NCBI GenBank assembly: GCA_030549495.1
Contig: JAUIRK010001059.1
Location: forward strand, 1,170,948-1,234,947
Direction of reading: 5' to 3'
Length of the DNA: 64,000 bases
Source of the DNA: Nectonema munidae
Taxonomy: Eukaryota; Nematomorpha; Nectonematoida; Nectonematidae
The first letter of the stretch is position 1. Each line of letters begins with the position of its first letter. A program made the position numbers and the translations under genes. Below the pieces are notes generated by a model that saw nothing but the letters and a program-made list of their open reading frames with translations, was not told the DNA's origin and did not search any database. This document shows, piece after piece, positions 1 through 14,237 of this stretch.

Positions 1-3000
1 ATAATTTTTTTGCTCAATACATATGAAAAAAAGATATGCGTAAACTTATTTAATTTAAAAAAGTGTGAAATAAACTTTATATCAAGCATTGTGAAATTAT
101 TATATTTCTTTCTCGATTATTTTTTATGGTATCTAATTTTTCTATTTCATAAATTTTTATTTAGAATGAAAACTTTCTCTAACAAAAAATTATTAAATGA
201 GTCTTTATAACTTTTTCAATAACTTTTTTATGTCTTAATTTAAATTAAATTAATTAACGCATACTAGGAGATGAAAAGTCAATTGTGTTTAATTGGGTAA
301 AAAAGCATCAATAGAAGAAAAATTATCCACTAATGACTACTAATAAATTCTAATTATTATTTGATTACAATTAGACCTTTGGTTATAGTTTCGTTATTTT
401 TTACAAACCAAGTTGTCAATCGTTTGAAATTATCGTTAATTTCATAAGTCAATATTTACAGAAAAGAGATGTAAATTGTGCCAAAAAGTACTTGCTAAGA
501 AAAGTTCACATTAGTTTGCCTGCATTTGAAAATAAAACAAAGATAGGTTATGGCGAGTTTCAAAAGCATGTACTGAACGATGTTCAAACCCGAAACGAGA
601 ATTTTTTAGGAGGGTCTAAATCTAAAAAAAGATCACGATTATGGTCCATCATCCTCTATATGCTATATTTTCATTATTTTTAAATTGCTATCTAAATTGA
701 CCAAATAATTGTAATTGTTCGTAAATATATTGTACATTTTATTAATCTGAAAATTTCAGAGGGGACAACTGCCGCCTCTAGTGTTAATATGCCTTTGTAT
801 AAGGCTGTGATGACACTTTTACCTTGAGGCTATACTACTATAGTTTAGAACTAAATCACAAGTTCACATAATATAAAGTTAAAAGTGGATATTGGAAATG
901 TATGAAGGAAGTACAGCCTGTAAACCATCTTTTAGTTATTGATATATGCAAGTCATTCAAAATGGTGACATAAAATTTCTATATGAAAAGATAGAGATAG
1001 GAAAAATCCATCCATTTTAATTTTATCTTCATGTTTGCGGAGTAAATAATGATATAAGTTGCAATGAAAACATATTCATTTTATGTAGATGGATATACAT
1101 TATGTAAGCTGTCCAAAAATGTTGTATACCAAATTGTATACTTGGTAAATATTTTAGCAAAAATCGACTCCAACTACTGCTATTATAGCTGTTCGAACTG
1201 TAGTGCTAATAAAACCTGGTTTATGCTATATAGTTTACGCATCATATATTTTGGAATAGTGTAGGCACACTCTCTTCTATCCTGAGTAGGCCCCTATATT
1301 TTATGATTGCTCACTTTGATTAGTGATGGGACGATAGCAAATTTTTAGGATTCAAATTACGATGATGATTCCTAAAAAAGGCGCTTCGATTCTTCTTGAT
1401 TTAAAGATTAGAATTCATTCAGCAGCATGTAAGTTTATCAGAGACATGCTACGCTTCACAGAGGAGGTTTTAAAATACAATTTGAAAAGATTTTCTATAA
1501 TTCAGGCATACCCATTTTTAATCAAAGCTGATTTTGTTTTAGATTTGGAGCGTATATCTATGGAGTCAAGTGTTTACTATTTAAGAAAAACCTATCCTAC
1601 TTGCAGTCGATTTTTACTCAAGTTTGACAATCTTTTTAGGCTTCATGATATCATTTAAACTTTCTCGTTGTTTAAGATAGCTTATGAGATAATTTTATAA
1701 ACGAGCATAGATAACACTAAATATTTGAGATAAAAGTGACAACAAAGTTCTTTTGACTTTTTTATGAACAGTGATCATGCATATTGACAAACCGTGATCT
1801 TTCTTTTATGAGGCGAACCAATCAAAAGCTTTATCTTGAATATCAATTTAAAGTCTAAAAACACTACAAAAATACGGCTAGTATGGTCGGTATTCATTTT
1901 GAAAGCAAATGTTTGTTTTTTCATGCAAGAGGATTGTTTAACAAAGTGTAAATTGTTGAAATTGTTTTTCAATTTTTTAAGACAACTCTTTCTATCAATT
2001 TGCTGAGAAACGCAAGGTTTGATTAATGCCAAATTCTATATTTTTGATATACATAGATCCTAACCCCCAACAATGGAAGTAAGTAATCACAGCTACTTTG
2101 GAATAGTATGGGAGACCTTCATTAGGTGATCTATTAACGTTCATAAAGAATAAGCAGATTATTTTTAATAACGTGTGAAGTCAGTACATCTAACAGATAT
2201 CGCGATTCTCCATTTAGGTACAATTTCTTGCATTTCAATTAACAGGTGTTAGGTAACCAACCCATTTTCATTCATAGTGAATGTAACTTTCAAACTCAAT
2301 ATTTCAAATCCATCTTGAGAAAATTCCTCAATAATATTATTTCTCTCTTAAGAAATTGCAATTAATATTTTCTATTTCTAGGCAAACATTATCAAGCAGG
2401 CTCAAAGCTTGGCAATCTTGCAAAATCATGTATGAATCACAGTATCGTTGAGGATATTAACAACAGTGCTAAACGAGTAGAGTGGACATCTTCACTCTAC
2501 TATATCGTTTACAATTCTATCAACATCAATAAGATAAAATATTTTTTATATCCTTTTTTCACTTGAGAGCATCAGCGTCAATAGCAAATTTTCAATTAAA
2601 ATAATATAAAGACAACTACCAGAAACACAGTTTTGTAATTATGTGAAACATAAAGGTCAAGGTCAAAAGAATTAAAACGTGTTAATTCAGATTTGTTCAT
2701 TCCGAAAAATTTCTACTCATCTGTTTTATTAAAAGGAATAAAATTGATTTAAATATACGTATACGAATGGCAAAATAACGATTGTAGTGCAAATAGCTGC
2801 AGTGACTACATCACGCTTATTTAGAAAGTGTATTGAGGTAATTCAATTAGGATAGTTAATCAAATAGTCATTTTATTGGAGAACAAATCCATTTGATAAA
2901 GTGAATCTTATAAAATTGAATGAACGATTTAGAAAGTAATAAGTGCCACTTATTCAACTGGATTTTCTTATCGATATGAGAAGAGGCTATTGATCAAAGC

Positions 3001-5890
3001 TTCTGAATTGATATAATACCACCCGGATACAGTAACACCTCTATTATTATTGAATACCTCTCAACCCTATTACTCATGGGCGAAATTTGTCAGGTCAAGT
3101 CCTCACCGAATGCAATGTACAATAAAAAACAAATCGATCCGTTAAGCTTAGACAATAAAGATTTGTTGGATCAACTTTCATTTGTGGAGTTACACGGTAT
3201 CATTTTGATCGTCTTGAATTTTTGCCAGTTTTATTTTGTACTGGAGCAATAACTTTCTGTTTATTTGAAGAATAACCCCTTTAATTCCAACGTGACATGG
3301 ATTGATTTTGAAAGTGCTTAAATTCTATCTGTTGATGATAAAATTATTATAATATCGAGTATTTTAAATAAAACATTATAATTACTTCGCTATGAGCAAG
3401 ATGGAAAGGGATAGAATTGAATAGTTTTCTTTATATATTGTGTTTTCATACCGTGAAAAATAACTGTACTTCGTGTAATGTAAAAAATATGTATTTTTGA
3501 TACTCAAGTCGGAAGGCTCTCGCTTATTAGTGTTTTGACCTGGTACGAATCCGAAATCGTCGTTTGTTTCACTACTTACTCTATTTGGATCAGATGACAA
3601 TTTCTAATCAGTTGGTGACGTGAAAGCACTTGGCAAAGCTGCCATCCATCATCACTTTAGGTTTGTGTTTCATTCTTATTTTCATTTTGGATGAATAACT
3701 AAGAGTGCAATTATTGCACAGTAAGAAAGTAATTGGCATTCTCAATCGAATGGTAATAAATATAAATAATAAGAGGAAAAAAGGTAGGAGATTCAATAAA
3801 ATATATAGGATACAAGCTGCGTAAGTGTATGATGTGGTGTGTGGTGTGTAGATATGGAATTAATTCAAATTAACTTTAATAAATTATGTTAGAGAGAAGA
3901 GTAATAGGATTTCTTCTTGTTGAATAATAAAATATAATCCAAGCAAAATCAATATATCACAACCGTATTGTGTGAAACAAAATATTGCACAATTTTCTGT
4001 ATATCGTGCATGGTTTATGAGCGAGTGAGTATGGTAACGTTTGCCTATAGGAAAAACAAGAACACTGCGAACATGGTATAACATTTTATCGCTTTTTCTC
4101 AGTCACATGGACGACGACATATTGTGACTGAGGGGTTAAACAAACTAACTAATTAACTAGCTTTATTAAATTTTAGTTCTTAAACTAAAAAAGCAAGTAG
4201 CTCACTACTGAGCTCTTCAGCAGTTTTGCTGTGTTTGGGTTCTCGGTTGTAAACACCGTTTCATGCAAAAGCAAATCTAATTTCAACATGATTGCGTGTC
4301 ACGTCAAATTTTGTAATCTGAGAGGCCACCTTAAAATCTACAAATCCTCTGTCATTTAAAGATGAGCGTGGAATCAAAGCGTTAATGCGAGTTAGCTTGA
4401 ATGAAGATGACTAATTTTGAACAAAGTAGTAGAGAGTAAAACCCAGGGTTTACTAATTAGCCATTATTATCTAATTCAATAATTATAAAATTTTGAAATA
4501 AGAGTCTGTGGACTTAGTATTTAAATACTAAAATGATTATGTAAGTTTGTGAGGCGGCTTTCTAAATCACAAGAAAATAATGAAGTTTTGTTTAAACAGC
4601 AAATAAGTAACACGAAATACTTGCGGATTCTGAATAGGTAATAGATGATTTGAAATAAGCTTGCTTTAAAAATATAATTTTTTTTAATTTTTTTTTTGGC
4701 AAATTCAATCCTGAATTTCCATGAGCAGAAGACAAAGAATCTTGACTTTTGAAAAAGGAAACCCTACAAACCTTGAATGCCTGATTCCATTATTCAATTT
4801 AAATAAGCATAGACTGCCCATATGTAAAACAGTGGGGCACATTCGGGGCCATGAAATTTGAATGAATTTTTACGCGGTTAGTAATACGTTTTGTCATAGT
4901 AAAACACATCTGAAACCTGTCACTCATTTTGTAACGTTATTCTTTAAAGATAAATTATTTAATAGCGAAGCTGGGGAATCGCTAAAATTTTGACTTGGGC
5001 GCCACACAGGCATGGAGGGCGCTGGGTGTATATCACATTAAACGCACATGTGATCATTGACTGTTTTATATGATTCTTATTCTTATTAAAAGAAAAGAAG
5101 TCACCACTAGTCAATGTTAATCGGCTCTGAATGTCTACATATGTTATTAGTATAGCCTTTGAGATTTCAAGACGCGACGAGAAAGGTCAATTTTGCATGA
5201 AATTACAGAGAAGTATTTGAAGTGTATTTGTTTTTTCCAAATACAAATATACGCCTCATTTTCAAAACTAAAATTACAAACATAAATACTTTCAAGGGTA
5301 TTTAAAATGCCCTAAAATAAAAATACAAATGTATTTCAGCTAAGTCTGATTTGATGAAAACTATTTTTATAAAAAATTTATCGACATTGAAAATATGTTA
5401 ATTACGCAAGCTTTTAAGGGAACCCCAAACACTCTATCTCGGAATCCATTTTCGGAACCTCCGAATTCTACACAAATATGTTCACCAATTCAGGGGATAG
5501 GGGGTATCCCACCGCCTCTATTTCCTCTAAATCCGTCATAGGTGTCTGCTTATTTGTTAGGTTATCTTTTATTTAATTGTGGAATTCGATATCTTTATTT
5601 CAAAAGAATTGTTTCGTCTACGAGTAGATTACTAATGTTCAATTCGAATTTGAGCTATAGTTGATCATAGAAAGTAACATAGCTAGGAAGTTGGAGTAAG
5701 GCTCAACATTTTTTAAGGAAAGAAGTGGTAAATATTTGTATAGCACACAATTGAATAAGATATTTTTCTTGCGGATCAGAAAGTATTCTCTATAATTTAA
5801 AGCTTAAAATATTTAGTCATATCGATTTGTTGTCAAACGAGGCCCTGGAACAGGATGGGGCGCTTAACCTCTTGTTTTTTTAGTTGTCGG
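1..5890. other. AT-rich sequence with no supported gene
   Basis: No family is recognised on either strand. The longest open stretch is a 98-residue frame (1362-1658, +) with no recognisable motif. Minus-strand frames at 3382-4084 include a hydrophilic stretch (FGFVPGQNTNKREPSD) near 3480-3600 that might be an exon, but no coherent splice model could be made. At 5205-5345 there is a locally self-complementary cluster of TGTATTT and AAATACA words that looks like a decayed MITE. Confidence 0.5.
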
Positions 5891-5894
5891 TAAT

Positions 5895-5992
5895 TCCATG
5901 GTTGGACAGATGGTAAGGATAATCACAATCAGGAATCGAACACAGACCATCTGGATTGAGACCCCACGCTCTTACCACTAAGCGATCTGCTT
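5895..5992 (-). repeat. tRNA-derived SINE or tRNA pseudogene
   Basis: The minus strand carries an internal pol III promoter layout: an A-box-like TCGCTTAGTGGTAAGAGC (about 5986-5968) and a B box GTGTTCGATTCCTG (5943-5930) at tRNA spacing. The D-arm pairs but the acceptor and T stems are degenerate, so it is not a functional tRNA. A word after it (6006-6036) recurs at about 10195-10225, suggesting a dispersed element. Confidence 0.5.
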
Positions 5993-6213
5993 ATTGAAAT
6001 TCAATATTGATTTCTTTGAAAGTAGGATTTATCAGGCGGCCCACATAGCAAAGTTGAAGGAAAAACGGGCTAACAATATCATATTAAAAGGTACAAAATT
6101 TCGCAAATTTATTGATTTATTATTTATGAATATGATATACAGCTAAAGTAACTAGAATAATATTTCAGAGTTAATTAAAAATGTTTTTATAAAAACCGAT
6201 GTTATGCTCTTTC

Positions 6214-6488
6214 GGGTCACTTGTGACCCATATTGCCGAGCGGGTCACCGGTGACCATCCATTTCTTTTCAGTTTCACAATCAATTACTAATTTTATAAC
6301 AAAGTATTTCCAGATGTACTTGTTATTACGTCATGAAAGAAACACCACATCTCTGTTGCATCATTCACATCGATCATTTTCTTTTTTAAAACTTCCTCTT
6401 TATTTATAGTTATTTTCTTTGTTTTATGATCAAAAATTTTTTTTTCTTTTGTCTGAAAAGGTTAAAACAAAGGGGTCACCAGTGACCC
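6214..6488. repeat. Cluster of three GGTCAC/GTGACC palindromes
   Basis: GGGTCACTTGTGACCC at 6214-6229, GGTCACCGGTGACC at 6243-6256 and GGGTCACCAGTGACCC at 6473-6488. The first is preceded by GCTCTTTC, reminiscent of the CCCTTT start of many TTAA-class element ends. They probably mark subterminal repeats of a piggyBac-class element, perhaps the one whose dead transposase starts near 8020; no matching right end was found. Confidence 0.5.
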
Positions 6489-6609
6489 GTTAGTACATTG
6501 CTAATATCTATATTCTAAAAAACTCTTGTACTAAACACTTTTACTAATTTTTTATAAATCCAGGTTATTAAAACTATTATGTTTTGAAAAAAGATAGTTT
6601 TGGGAATCT

Positions 6610-7335
6610 TGGGCCTCCGAACTAAAACCTACGAAACTAAAACGTCTAAAAACCAAAACATCCAAAAATGAAAAAAAAATTTTTTAATCTTTTTTCTAGC
6701 TATTCTGATTATACATGACCGTTTCAAAATATAATAATACTAATCAGAGGTAAGGAAAAGAAGAATATTAGTTTTTAATTGATATTTTAAACAATTTTTT
6801 TTTGTTTTTCCAATTAAAAAATGTATTAGACGCATGGAATTTGAAGGGACAAAAATAAAAATGCAAATTTATGGTTAAATAAATATTCATTCAAAATTGG
6901 ATTTATTATTTTCATCAAGTTTTTCAAAAGATACTCACATCGGTTTCTAGTCAAAATCCCCCAAAACTAAAATTCCCACTTTCAAAATCCTCGAAAACTA
7001 AAATCCTCACTTTCAAAATTCTCGAAAACTATAATCTCCACTTCCAAAATTGCTGAAAACCAAAATCTCCGAAAACTAAACATTTCAAATTGCAGGACTG
7101 TTTAAGTCTTGAAGTACAAGCTTTTTTACTATGAAAAAGTTAATAAAGATTTGTTAATAAAATAAATAGGTAATTGATAATGAATTCAAAAATTCAGATA
7201 TTACAAATGAAAATAAACTTTATAAATATTTTTTTAAACATAATTCAATATCATGAAATAAATTTACAAATTCATTTTTGATTTTTGGACGTTTTGATTG
7301 GGGACATTTTGGTTTCGGACGTTTTGACCAGGAAC
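6610..7335. repeat. Fold-back element built of short CAAAA-type repeats
   Basis: The left side (6616-6670) and an internal block (6950-7085) are repeats of about 14 and 29 bp built around GAAAACTAAAATCC. The right side (7272-7330) is the same motif inverted (GGACATTTTGGTTTCGGACG), so the element can fold back. The same repeat, in direct orientation, is at 27262-27385 inside the piggyBac intron. No coding capacity is seen. Confidence 0.5.
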
Positions 7336-8019
7336 TCTCGGACTATATATTTGATTTCAAAATAGTAGAACCGTAAATAATTTTTTATCTAGTGCTAACG
7401 TTAATGCTTTCATTTAGTAATTTTAAAAAATCAGCAAAACTAACAATAATATTGAATACAAAATTTATCATCTGTAAAAAATTGATACATGATAAGAATT
7501 TACTTTACTAAAAGTGTCACGTTTCAACTAAATATTGCCAAAAAAGGTAAAAAATACAAAACACTAAATGAGTTAGTTTTTAAAATTTTTCTATAGATCA
7601 AATAAGGTGACTTGAGCTGTACTTTTTTGAAACAACTGGGGTAATAAATATTCTAAATAAGGAAATAAGTTTTTCTGAAACTTTTAAATTAAATATATTT
7701 TTGAAATTAAGATCACACAGTATTACTTTATCACACTAATCAATTAAAATATAAACCAAAATGTACTTTTAAGCATTTTTTTAAAGATAAATATGTTTTG
7801 TTTAACTCTTAATAAAAATCAATAATTTTACAAAACACAAGTTTTATGTTCAAAACATAAATATTTTATGTAGAAATTACTCCAAATTTTCGGTTTTTCA
7901 ACAGTATTCTTATATTACTCTGAAATCTTTAAAATTATAAATAAAACAAAAACGTAAAAAAGCCATATTAACATAATATTTACGCATATTTATAAGTTTT
8001 TTAGGAGGACATTTTGATG

Positions 8020-9470
8020 GAGTATATTGAAGAGATTGGATTAGTGAATGGTGAAATTTACATACAACCACCAACTAACGCAGTCAGTATATCTCTGATA
8101 AAGGCACTGGAGACGAAAATGATTTTGACATCAATCATCTATCTGGAAATCAGTTGAATGCGGAAGCTGATTTTGGAAAGCGTTAGTGAAGAAAGTGAAA
8201 TTTGTAGAAAAAGAAGGCCATGTTCTGAAAGAAAGTGGAGAAAAGACGGCGTAGAAAGCAAGTTGAACAAAGATTTCGCTCCTGTCAACTTTCCGCACTT
8301 TTATAATAGACCAATGAATATTATTGGTGTTTTTTTATTTATTTTTTACAAGAGAACTTCTTGAAATGATAGTTGAGTATAGCAACTTGTACGCAAGTCA
8401 AAAAACAAGAATTTGAATCTAACTATAGAGGAAATCATTGTTTTGATGGGATATCAGACTTCATCAATGGAGACTATATTGGAGCAGATCAGAAGACTGT
8501 AATGTCAAAATAGTTTCTGATTCAATGCGTCGTGATTGATTTGATGAAATAAAGAAATATCTTCATTTCTCTGACAACAATAACTTAAACCCTACTGACA
8601 AATTTACAAAAGTAAGGCCTTTGGTTACAGAGCTGAATAAAATTTTAATAAAAACCAGCCATATTCAAAAATTCATAGCATTGATGAAAGGATAATTGCT
8701 TATTATGGACACCATTTATTAAAAGAATTTATGAAAAGTAAGCCGCAAAGGTTTGGCCACAAGCAATGGAGTGATTGTGTTTATCCAGGTTATGTAGTCA
8801 ATTTTGATTTATATCAAGATAAAAATACGTTATTTTCAGATGAAATCCCATCTTGTACTATAGGAGAGAGTGTCGTTTTAGGTTTTTCTAAAAAAATTCT
8901 GAATATTTAGAAAATAGCAACAAAAAATTACATCTACTTTTAGAAGAAATAGAGGCAATAAAATAGCGCTTTTGTCTAAAAAAGAAATGACAAAAAAGAA
9001 TAGGGGTTTTTATGAAGAATTTTTCGAGGAGACACATGGTATATCATTTTGCCAATGGCAAGACAGCCGAGAAGTTCTTGTTGGTTCGAATTTCTTAAAT
9101 TCGAAACGTGAAGAAGAAATTTTTCGTTATTCTAAGCGTTTGAAAAAAAGAGTAAAAGTAATAATTCCTGCCTCAATAAAATTTTACAATTCTCAAATGG
9201 GTTGGGTTGACAGAATGAAGCAAAATGTTGCAAAATATAGAGCTTCTCTTCTTGGAAAAAATGGTATTTTCCCATTATAACCCATCTTATTGATAAAGCA
9301 ATCAACCAAAGTTGGATAATTTTCAAAATGAGTGAAGAAGGTAAAAAAATATTCCAATTTGATTTTAGAAGATATTTAGCAAGAACTCTTCTACAAACTC
9401 ATGGAGTGTATTCAAATCCTGGAAAAGCAATAGCTATGGCAAACCCTATTTCAGAAATAAGGTTTGATTC
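8020..9470 (+). pseudogene. Dead piggyBac-class transposase (PGBD2/3-like)
   Basis: Translation across frames gives the piggyBac domain in order: an acidic N-terminus (8020-8160), RELLEMIVEYSNLYASQKN (about 8355-8400), MRRD...FDEIKKYLHFSDNNN (8526-8585), the first catalytic block IDERIIAYYG (about 8680), QRFGHKQWSDC (8740-8770), then RRNRGNKIALLSKKEMT (8945-8990) and the third block MGWVDRMKQN (9196-9225). It has several frameshifts and stops, and the stretch holding the second catalytic Asp is deleted near 8900-8940, so it cannot encode a working enzyme. The two open pieces are 8972-9280 and 9328-9654. Element ends were not found. Confidence 0.85.
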
Positions 9471-9699
9471 AGTTGATTACATAATTATTCGAATCACTGA
9501 AACATTAGAAAATAATCCTTCTAGAAAAAAAGGATTAGTTGTAGACGTTGTAAAAAGAAGTGCCAAAAGAAATGTAAAAAGTGTTCAATTGGATTGCATG
9601 CTGAATGTTTTGAAGAATATCATAAGCGATAGAGTTTTTATATTATCAAAATAAATATAATGCTTTTTATTATAAAAATAGTTTTTATTAAGATTGAGA

Positions 9700-12035
9700 A
9701 GCACTGGATTACAGTAACTGAAAGAGTAAATTAACGTAATAGAATAGAAAAACTACATTACAGAATCCAAATATATAGCACCTTTATTCCAGAGGTGCAC
9801 ATTCTCAAAATTTTTGGCAGAGGGGGGGGGGGGGCAATATACCAGACAACATGTGCACTCTCAGATCCCAATCCCACCATAACTGCGTACAATTGCATGG
9901 ATTGCATGGAGGCGAATTACCTTGCTTGTAATTGTGATTGCATCACAGCTTAACAAAATTAAAAACCATCACTACCTTATAGCTTAACAAAATCATTCAT
10001 ATATGATAGAGTCAAAGCAAAAACAACTTGATAATTCTTCATGTCAGCTATTATTTTTACACTCATCAATTAGGATTAAGTTCATTCGCGATTCTTCAAT
10101 TTCGTCTCTAATCACCTGAATAACGCTTTGAGCGGCTAGAACACATTCTTCACTAGATCGTCAATACAAATTCACAGCTTGTCATAAATTCATCATTGAT
10201 TTCTCTGAAAGTAGGATTTATCATGAGCTTCATCAATTCATCAAAGTTACCACAGTTTGATAAATCACCAGTTTCATTATATCAGCGATAGGACATTTTA
10301 AATTCAGAAAATTTTCAAATAGTAACGGGTTTTGACAAAAATACATTCGCTAACTGGATCGAAAATTGAAAGAATAGAACAGATTACGCCACATTTTTTT
10401 GTTTGAGACTTTCGCATCAGTGCATTGAGAGACAGTGGTCACTAGCCATAGCAAGTAATAAAGCTTTTATCCCACTTTATTGCTTTTTACCAGTTATTGA
10501 AACTGATGGTCACAAATGCCCTTTAGGATTTCAATGTTCTAGTATTGAAACAACTGCATGCGTAACAAAAAAAACTAATCAAGAGATATGCTATGCTCTA
10601 ATCAGGTGAAGGTTTTAAACCATGACTGTAAAAACGAACTCTTTTATAAATCTTTGGCGAACAGAATTCTTGGTTCTACCGATTCAGTATTTGGCATTCA
10701 AAGGTCGTCTGTCTTCTGAAGACGATATGAAAAGGTTTGTATTACAAGACTCATTGGTAATTGACCTCGTTTATCCGACAACCCCGATACAATATTGACT
10801 TTAACGAATTTTCCCAATGTTTTTCTCACCGGTCATTCTGACATTCACACTCCGACACGAAAAGTATTCATCAAACCAAATGCTCTCACGCCTGCCTGTA
10901 TAATTTGCTAATCCGAAAGACCAATCAGGTAGGAGTAGTTTTATAACACAGGCATTTAACACTAGAAAAGCAAACACATTTTATACCTAAAAACATTGGG
11001 TTATATACTAAAACAAAAGAACAAGAACAAAAATATAACAATTTAAAAAGTTTGCTAAAAATAGATATAAAACTTTATTTTAACTTTAAAAATAAACATT
11101 AAATATTTGATGTTTTATAAGTAAGATAAATGTAAAGCTCTCAAGGGTTTTCTAAAAAGAATGTGAGTCTAATCGAGGTAAAAAACAGAATGATCACAAA
11201 ATTTTATTAAATTTAACCGAAATGTTAAAAAATAATTAATGTCTGAAAAACTTGCGCCTTGAAAATATCTTTAAATTCTAATTAAGAAAAGTTACGGGCT
11301 CTTTGCGATCCCATCCTATTCTAGTGTTAATCGAATAACAATTGTACGTAAATAAATATTAACACAGCTATCAAGAGAGGAAGTAATCATAGCTATAGAG
11401 CACCAAATACAACAGAAGAGTGAGATTCCGGGGAGATGATATTTACTTCAAACATCATATAGGAGATTCTCAACAAAAGTTAAAGACTAAGTATTTATAT
11501 ATAGATCTATATTGAAAGTTTTAATATGGCATAAGTATTTTCAATTTACATATATAAATATAATGCATTACTTTGTGTATTTTGCTTTGGGTCTGAAGCA
11601 GAAAACTAACGATTTTTCCCAACTCTCCTCACACTAATTGTCAACAGACCTGGCTCATTTTAAATGTTTTCCTAGGTGAATTGCTTAGGGCTAGGGTCTA
11701 AGAACTAACAAGTATGAACTCGTGAACTTAAATTTGGCTGTTTTAAATAGAAATTGACACAAAAAATATTTGGGAAAAAATTTGCTGTAAACCTTAAATT
11801 AATATGAATTAGCTATTCCATTCTCTATGGGATACGCGATAATTACATGATGATGAAAGTTTTTTAAAGAAAATAATACAAGTGTAAAATAGACTCTATA
11901 AAAATTTTACAAACTTCTACATTAACAACTATTCTTTACTTCATTTTCTCCTAGAGTTTGTTTGATAAAGCCGATTGTGGCGAAAATACACTTATTTAAA
12001 TCGTTGTGCTCATAAATTGTTTACTCTATCCCTTA
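9700..12035. other. Repeat-derived intergenic sequence
   Basis: No gene seen. It holds a G13 run with a recurrent element-end motif (9790-9834), a pogo-like terminal motif GACCTCGTTTATCCGACAAC (10763-10782), and on the minus strand at about 10280-10310 a fragment CPIADIMKLVIYQ that recurs on the plus strand at 12753-12790 as CPITDIMKLMIYQ, showing a dispersed old coding repeat of unknown family. The 68-residue frame at 10403-10609 is not recognised. Confidence 0.45.
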
Positions 12036-12039
12036 ATAG

Positions 12040-12252
12040 AGATGTATCGGATATCCGCAAAAAATTATTACATCCTCATCCACGGATCATTTAGGTTTCA
12101 ACATCCGTAAAAACTCCGCGTCGTCAATTTTTACTTTTTTCTACTTAGAATAGTTATTATGATACCCGCATTCGCTAAAAGAATTAATTCTGACATCCGC
12201 ATTCGTTAGGATGTCAATTCTGATATACGCATCCGCATCCATATCCGCGCCC
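12040..12252. repeat. Degenerate ATCCGCATCC low-complexity block
   Basis: ATCCGC, GCATCC and ATCCGT words recur irregularly (for example GATATCCGC, CATCCACGGATC, GACATCCGCATTCG, ACGCATCCGCATCCATATCC). It is much richer in CpG than its surroundings and resembles a decayed short-period satellite. Confidence 0.5.
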
Positions 12253-12259
12253 AAAATCA

Positions 12260-14237
12260 AAAACTACGTATAGATTTGGCTGACAAATTTATATAATCTG
12301 TATTCCGAAATGATATACACCATTATGCTGAAAAGTCAGAAAAATATCGGCTAATGGCAGAGCCAGAATCGTGTCTACCGTGTTGTAGTACTATATGTAT
12401 TATCTAATGCAAACCTTTCTATACGGTCTTTAGAAGACAGATATTTTTGACGTTTTAAAAACAAATACTAAACCGCTCTGTTCCCTAAAGATTTACAATT
12501 TAGATCGTGGATGTCTCAGTACTAAAACATCCAAATCTAAAAGGACACTTATGATCATTGGTTTTAATAATTGGTAAAATAATCATTTAATTAGTATTGA
12601 TCAATGTCCCTCGATGTCCTTCTGATTGGAAAGTTGCAAATCAGGCATAACTTGTTCTATTGAGTCAATTTTGAATCCTGATAGCCAATTTATTTTGTTC
12701 AAAAACCAAACTATTTGAAAATTTTGTTACAGTGACTTACCTTTTTAAAAATGTGAGATGCCCTATCACGGACATAATGAAATTAATGATCTATCAAAAT
12801 GTGATAAAAATTTATCAAGCTCATGCTGGCTACAAATCTTACTTTCAAAGAAATGCATGTGGAGTGTGTGGAAAACTATACATCTACAAGTTATTTGCAT
12901 TGATGATCGTGTAAAGAATTTATAGTTCTAACACGAAGCGTTTGTTCAGGTAATTTGAGAGAAATACAAGGGAGAATGTACTCAATCCTAATAGATTAGT
13001 ATAAAAACAATAGTGAACATGAAGAATTATAAAGTTCTTTTAACTATATTAAGTACTATATCATATATGAGCGATTTGTCCCCTTGTTGAGCTAGAAAGA
13101 AGTAATGCAATCTGAATTAGCAACAAGGTAAACCACTTGATAAAATCCCTGAAGTCATCCCCAGTTATGATGGAATAGGAGTCTGAAGGTTAAAGTAATG
13201 TCGGATATTAAAGAAAGAGTGTTTACTAGACAAAAAATTTGAAAATTGTAAAAAAAAAGTTAGCCAGTTAATTTAGGAGAAACTAAAAAAACAGGTAGTA
13301 AGCTTTAAGATCTTAAGACTCAATGGAAATAATATGGGTAAATTACAAATCTAATTAATGACTTTCATACAAAAAAATAAAACAGGCAAATGTATCATGT
13401 AGTATTTTCATTCAGAAGGCACACATTTGGCGCTTGTATAAAACTCTTAACAGTTTAGGTATAATTCTAAGAATAGAAATAAACAAAATAAATAATCAAA
13501 GTCAGATTCTAGACAACCCTACTAACGCCATTATGACAAACGTGGATGGGAAAACAATAACTCTAAACTTGGAGTTAAATTTAATAAAATAATAAAATTT
13601 GCATGAATAATAATTTAAGTTCTAAAATTTAATTTCCCCAATTATCATATTTGAGCAAAAAGGTGTGACGTGAAATTAACTAAGACGAAACAATAATATT
13701 ATCAGTGTAGTAAAAATATAATTCATTTTAGAATAAATGAAAAATTCTAGATAAAGTAAAAAATATTACCTTTAGTGGGTCTTTGCGTGTAGTCTATTAA
13801 TTTTGATTTAGGTTTACTCATCTCATTAATCATTCAAATAAGGATTAAGCAGAGCTGATAGAACATTAGAATAGAAAGTAAAAATTAGGGGAAAAAGATA
13901 AAAAAAAATTTTAAGTTTAAGGCAACTAAACATAAAAATTTTGAAAAAATTAAAAAAAAATTTTTAAAAATATTTAATGTTGAACATTAAAGTATAATTT
14001 CATTGATAATAATAAAAATTTTTTTTTCTTATTATTAAAAATAAAACAGAAAAAAAGAATAGTTCAATAATTTTTTTTGCAAAGAATATTTATAAAAAAT
14101 AAATACTATTTGTCTTTATTTCTATACGAGCACTAAAGCTTTTGTTTAGTTCATATATTTTTTGTTAAATTTTTTGGCCAAATTTTATAGTTTTTAAAAC
14201 ATTTTTTTTATTCTACTTTTTTTACTCCATTTTTACA
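12260..14237. other. Upstream flank of Cbl, no gene seen
   Basis: Very AT-rich. Apart from the dispersed coding-repeat fragment at 12732-12914 nothing is recognised. The Cbl promoter must lie here or, if there is a noncoding first exon, further upstream; no TATA or initiator element can be singled out in such AT-rich sequence. Confidence 0.4.

Noticed and set aside
3382..4084. Minus-strand frames possibly forming a small secreted or membrane gene
   Set aside because: A hydrophilic stretch and one GTAAGT site are visible, but no consistent acceptor, phase or recognised domain.
10403..10609. 68-residue plus-strand frame with Cys residues
   Set aside because: No recognised motif, no splice partners, and it lies among repeat fragments.
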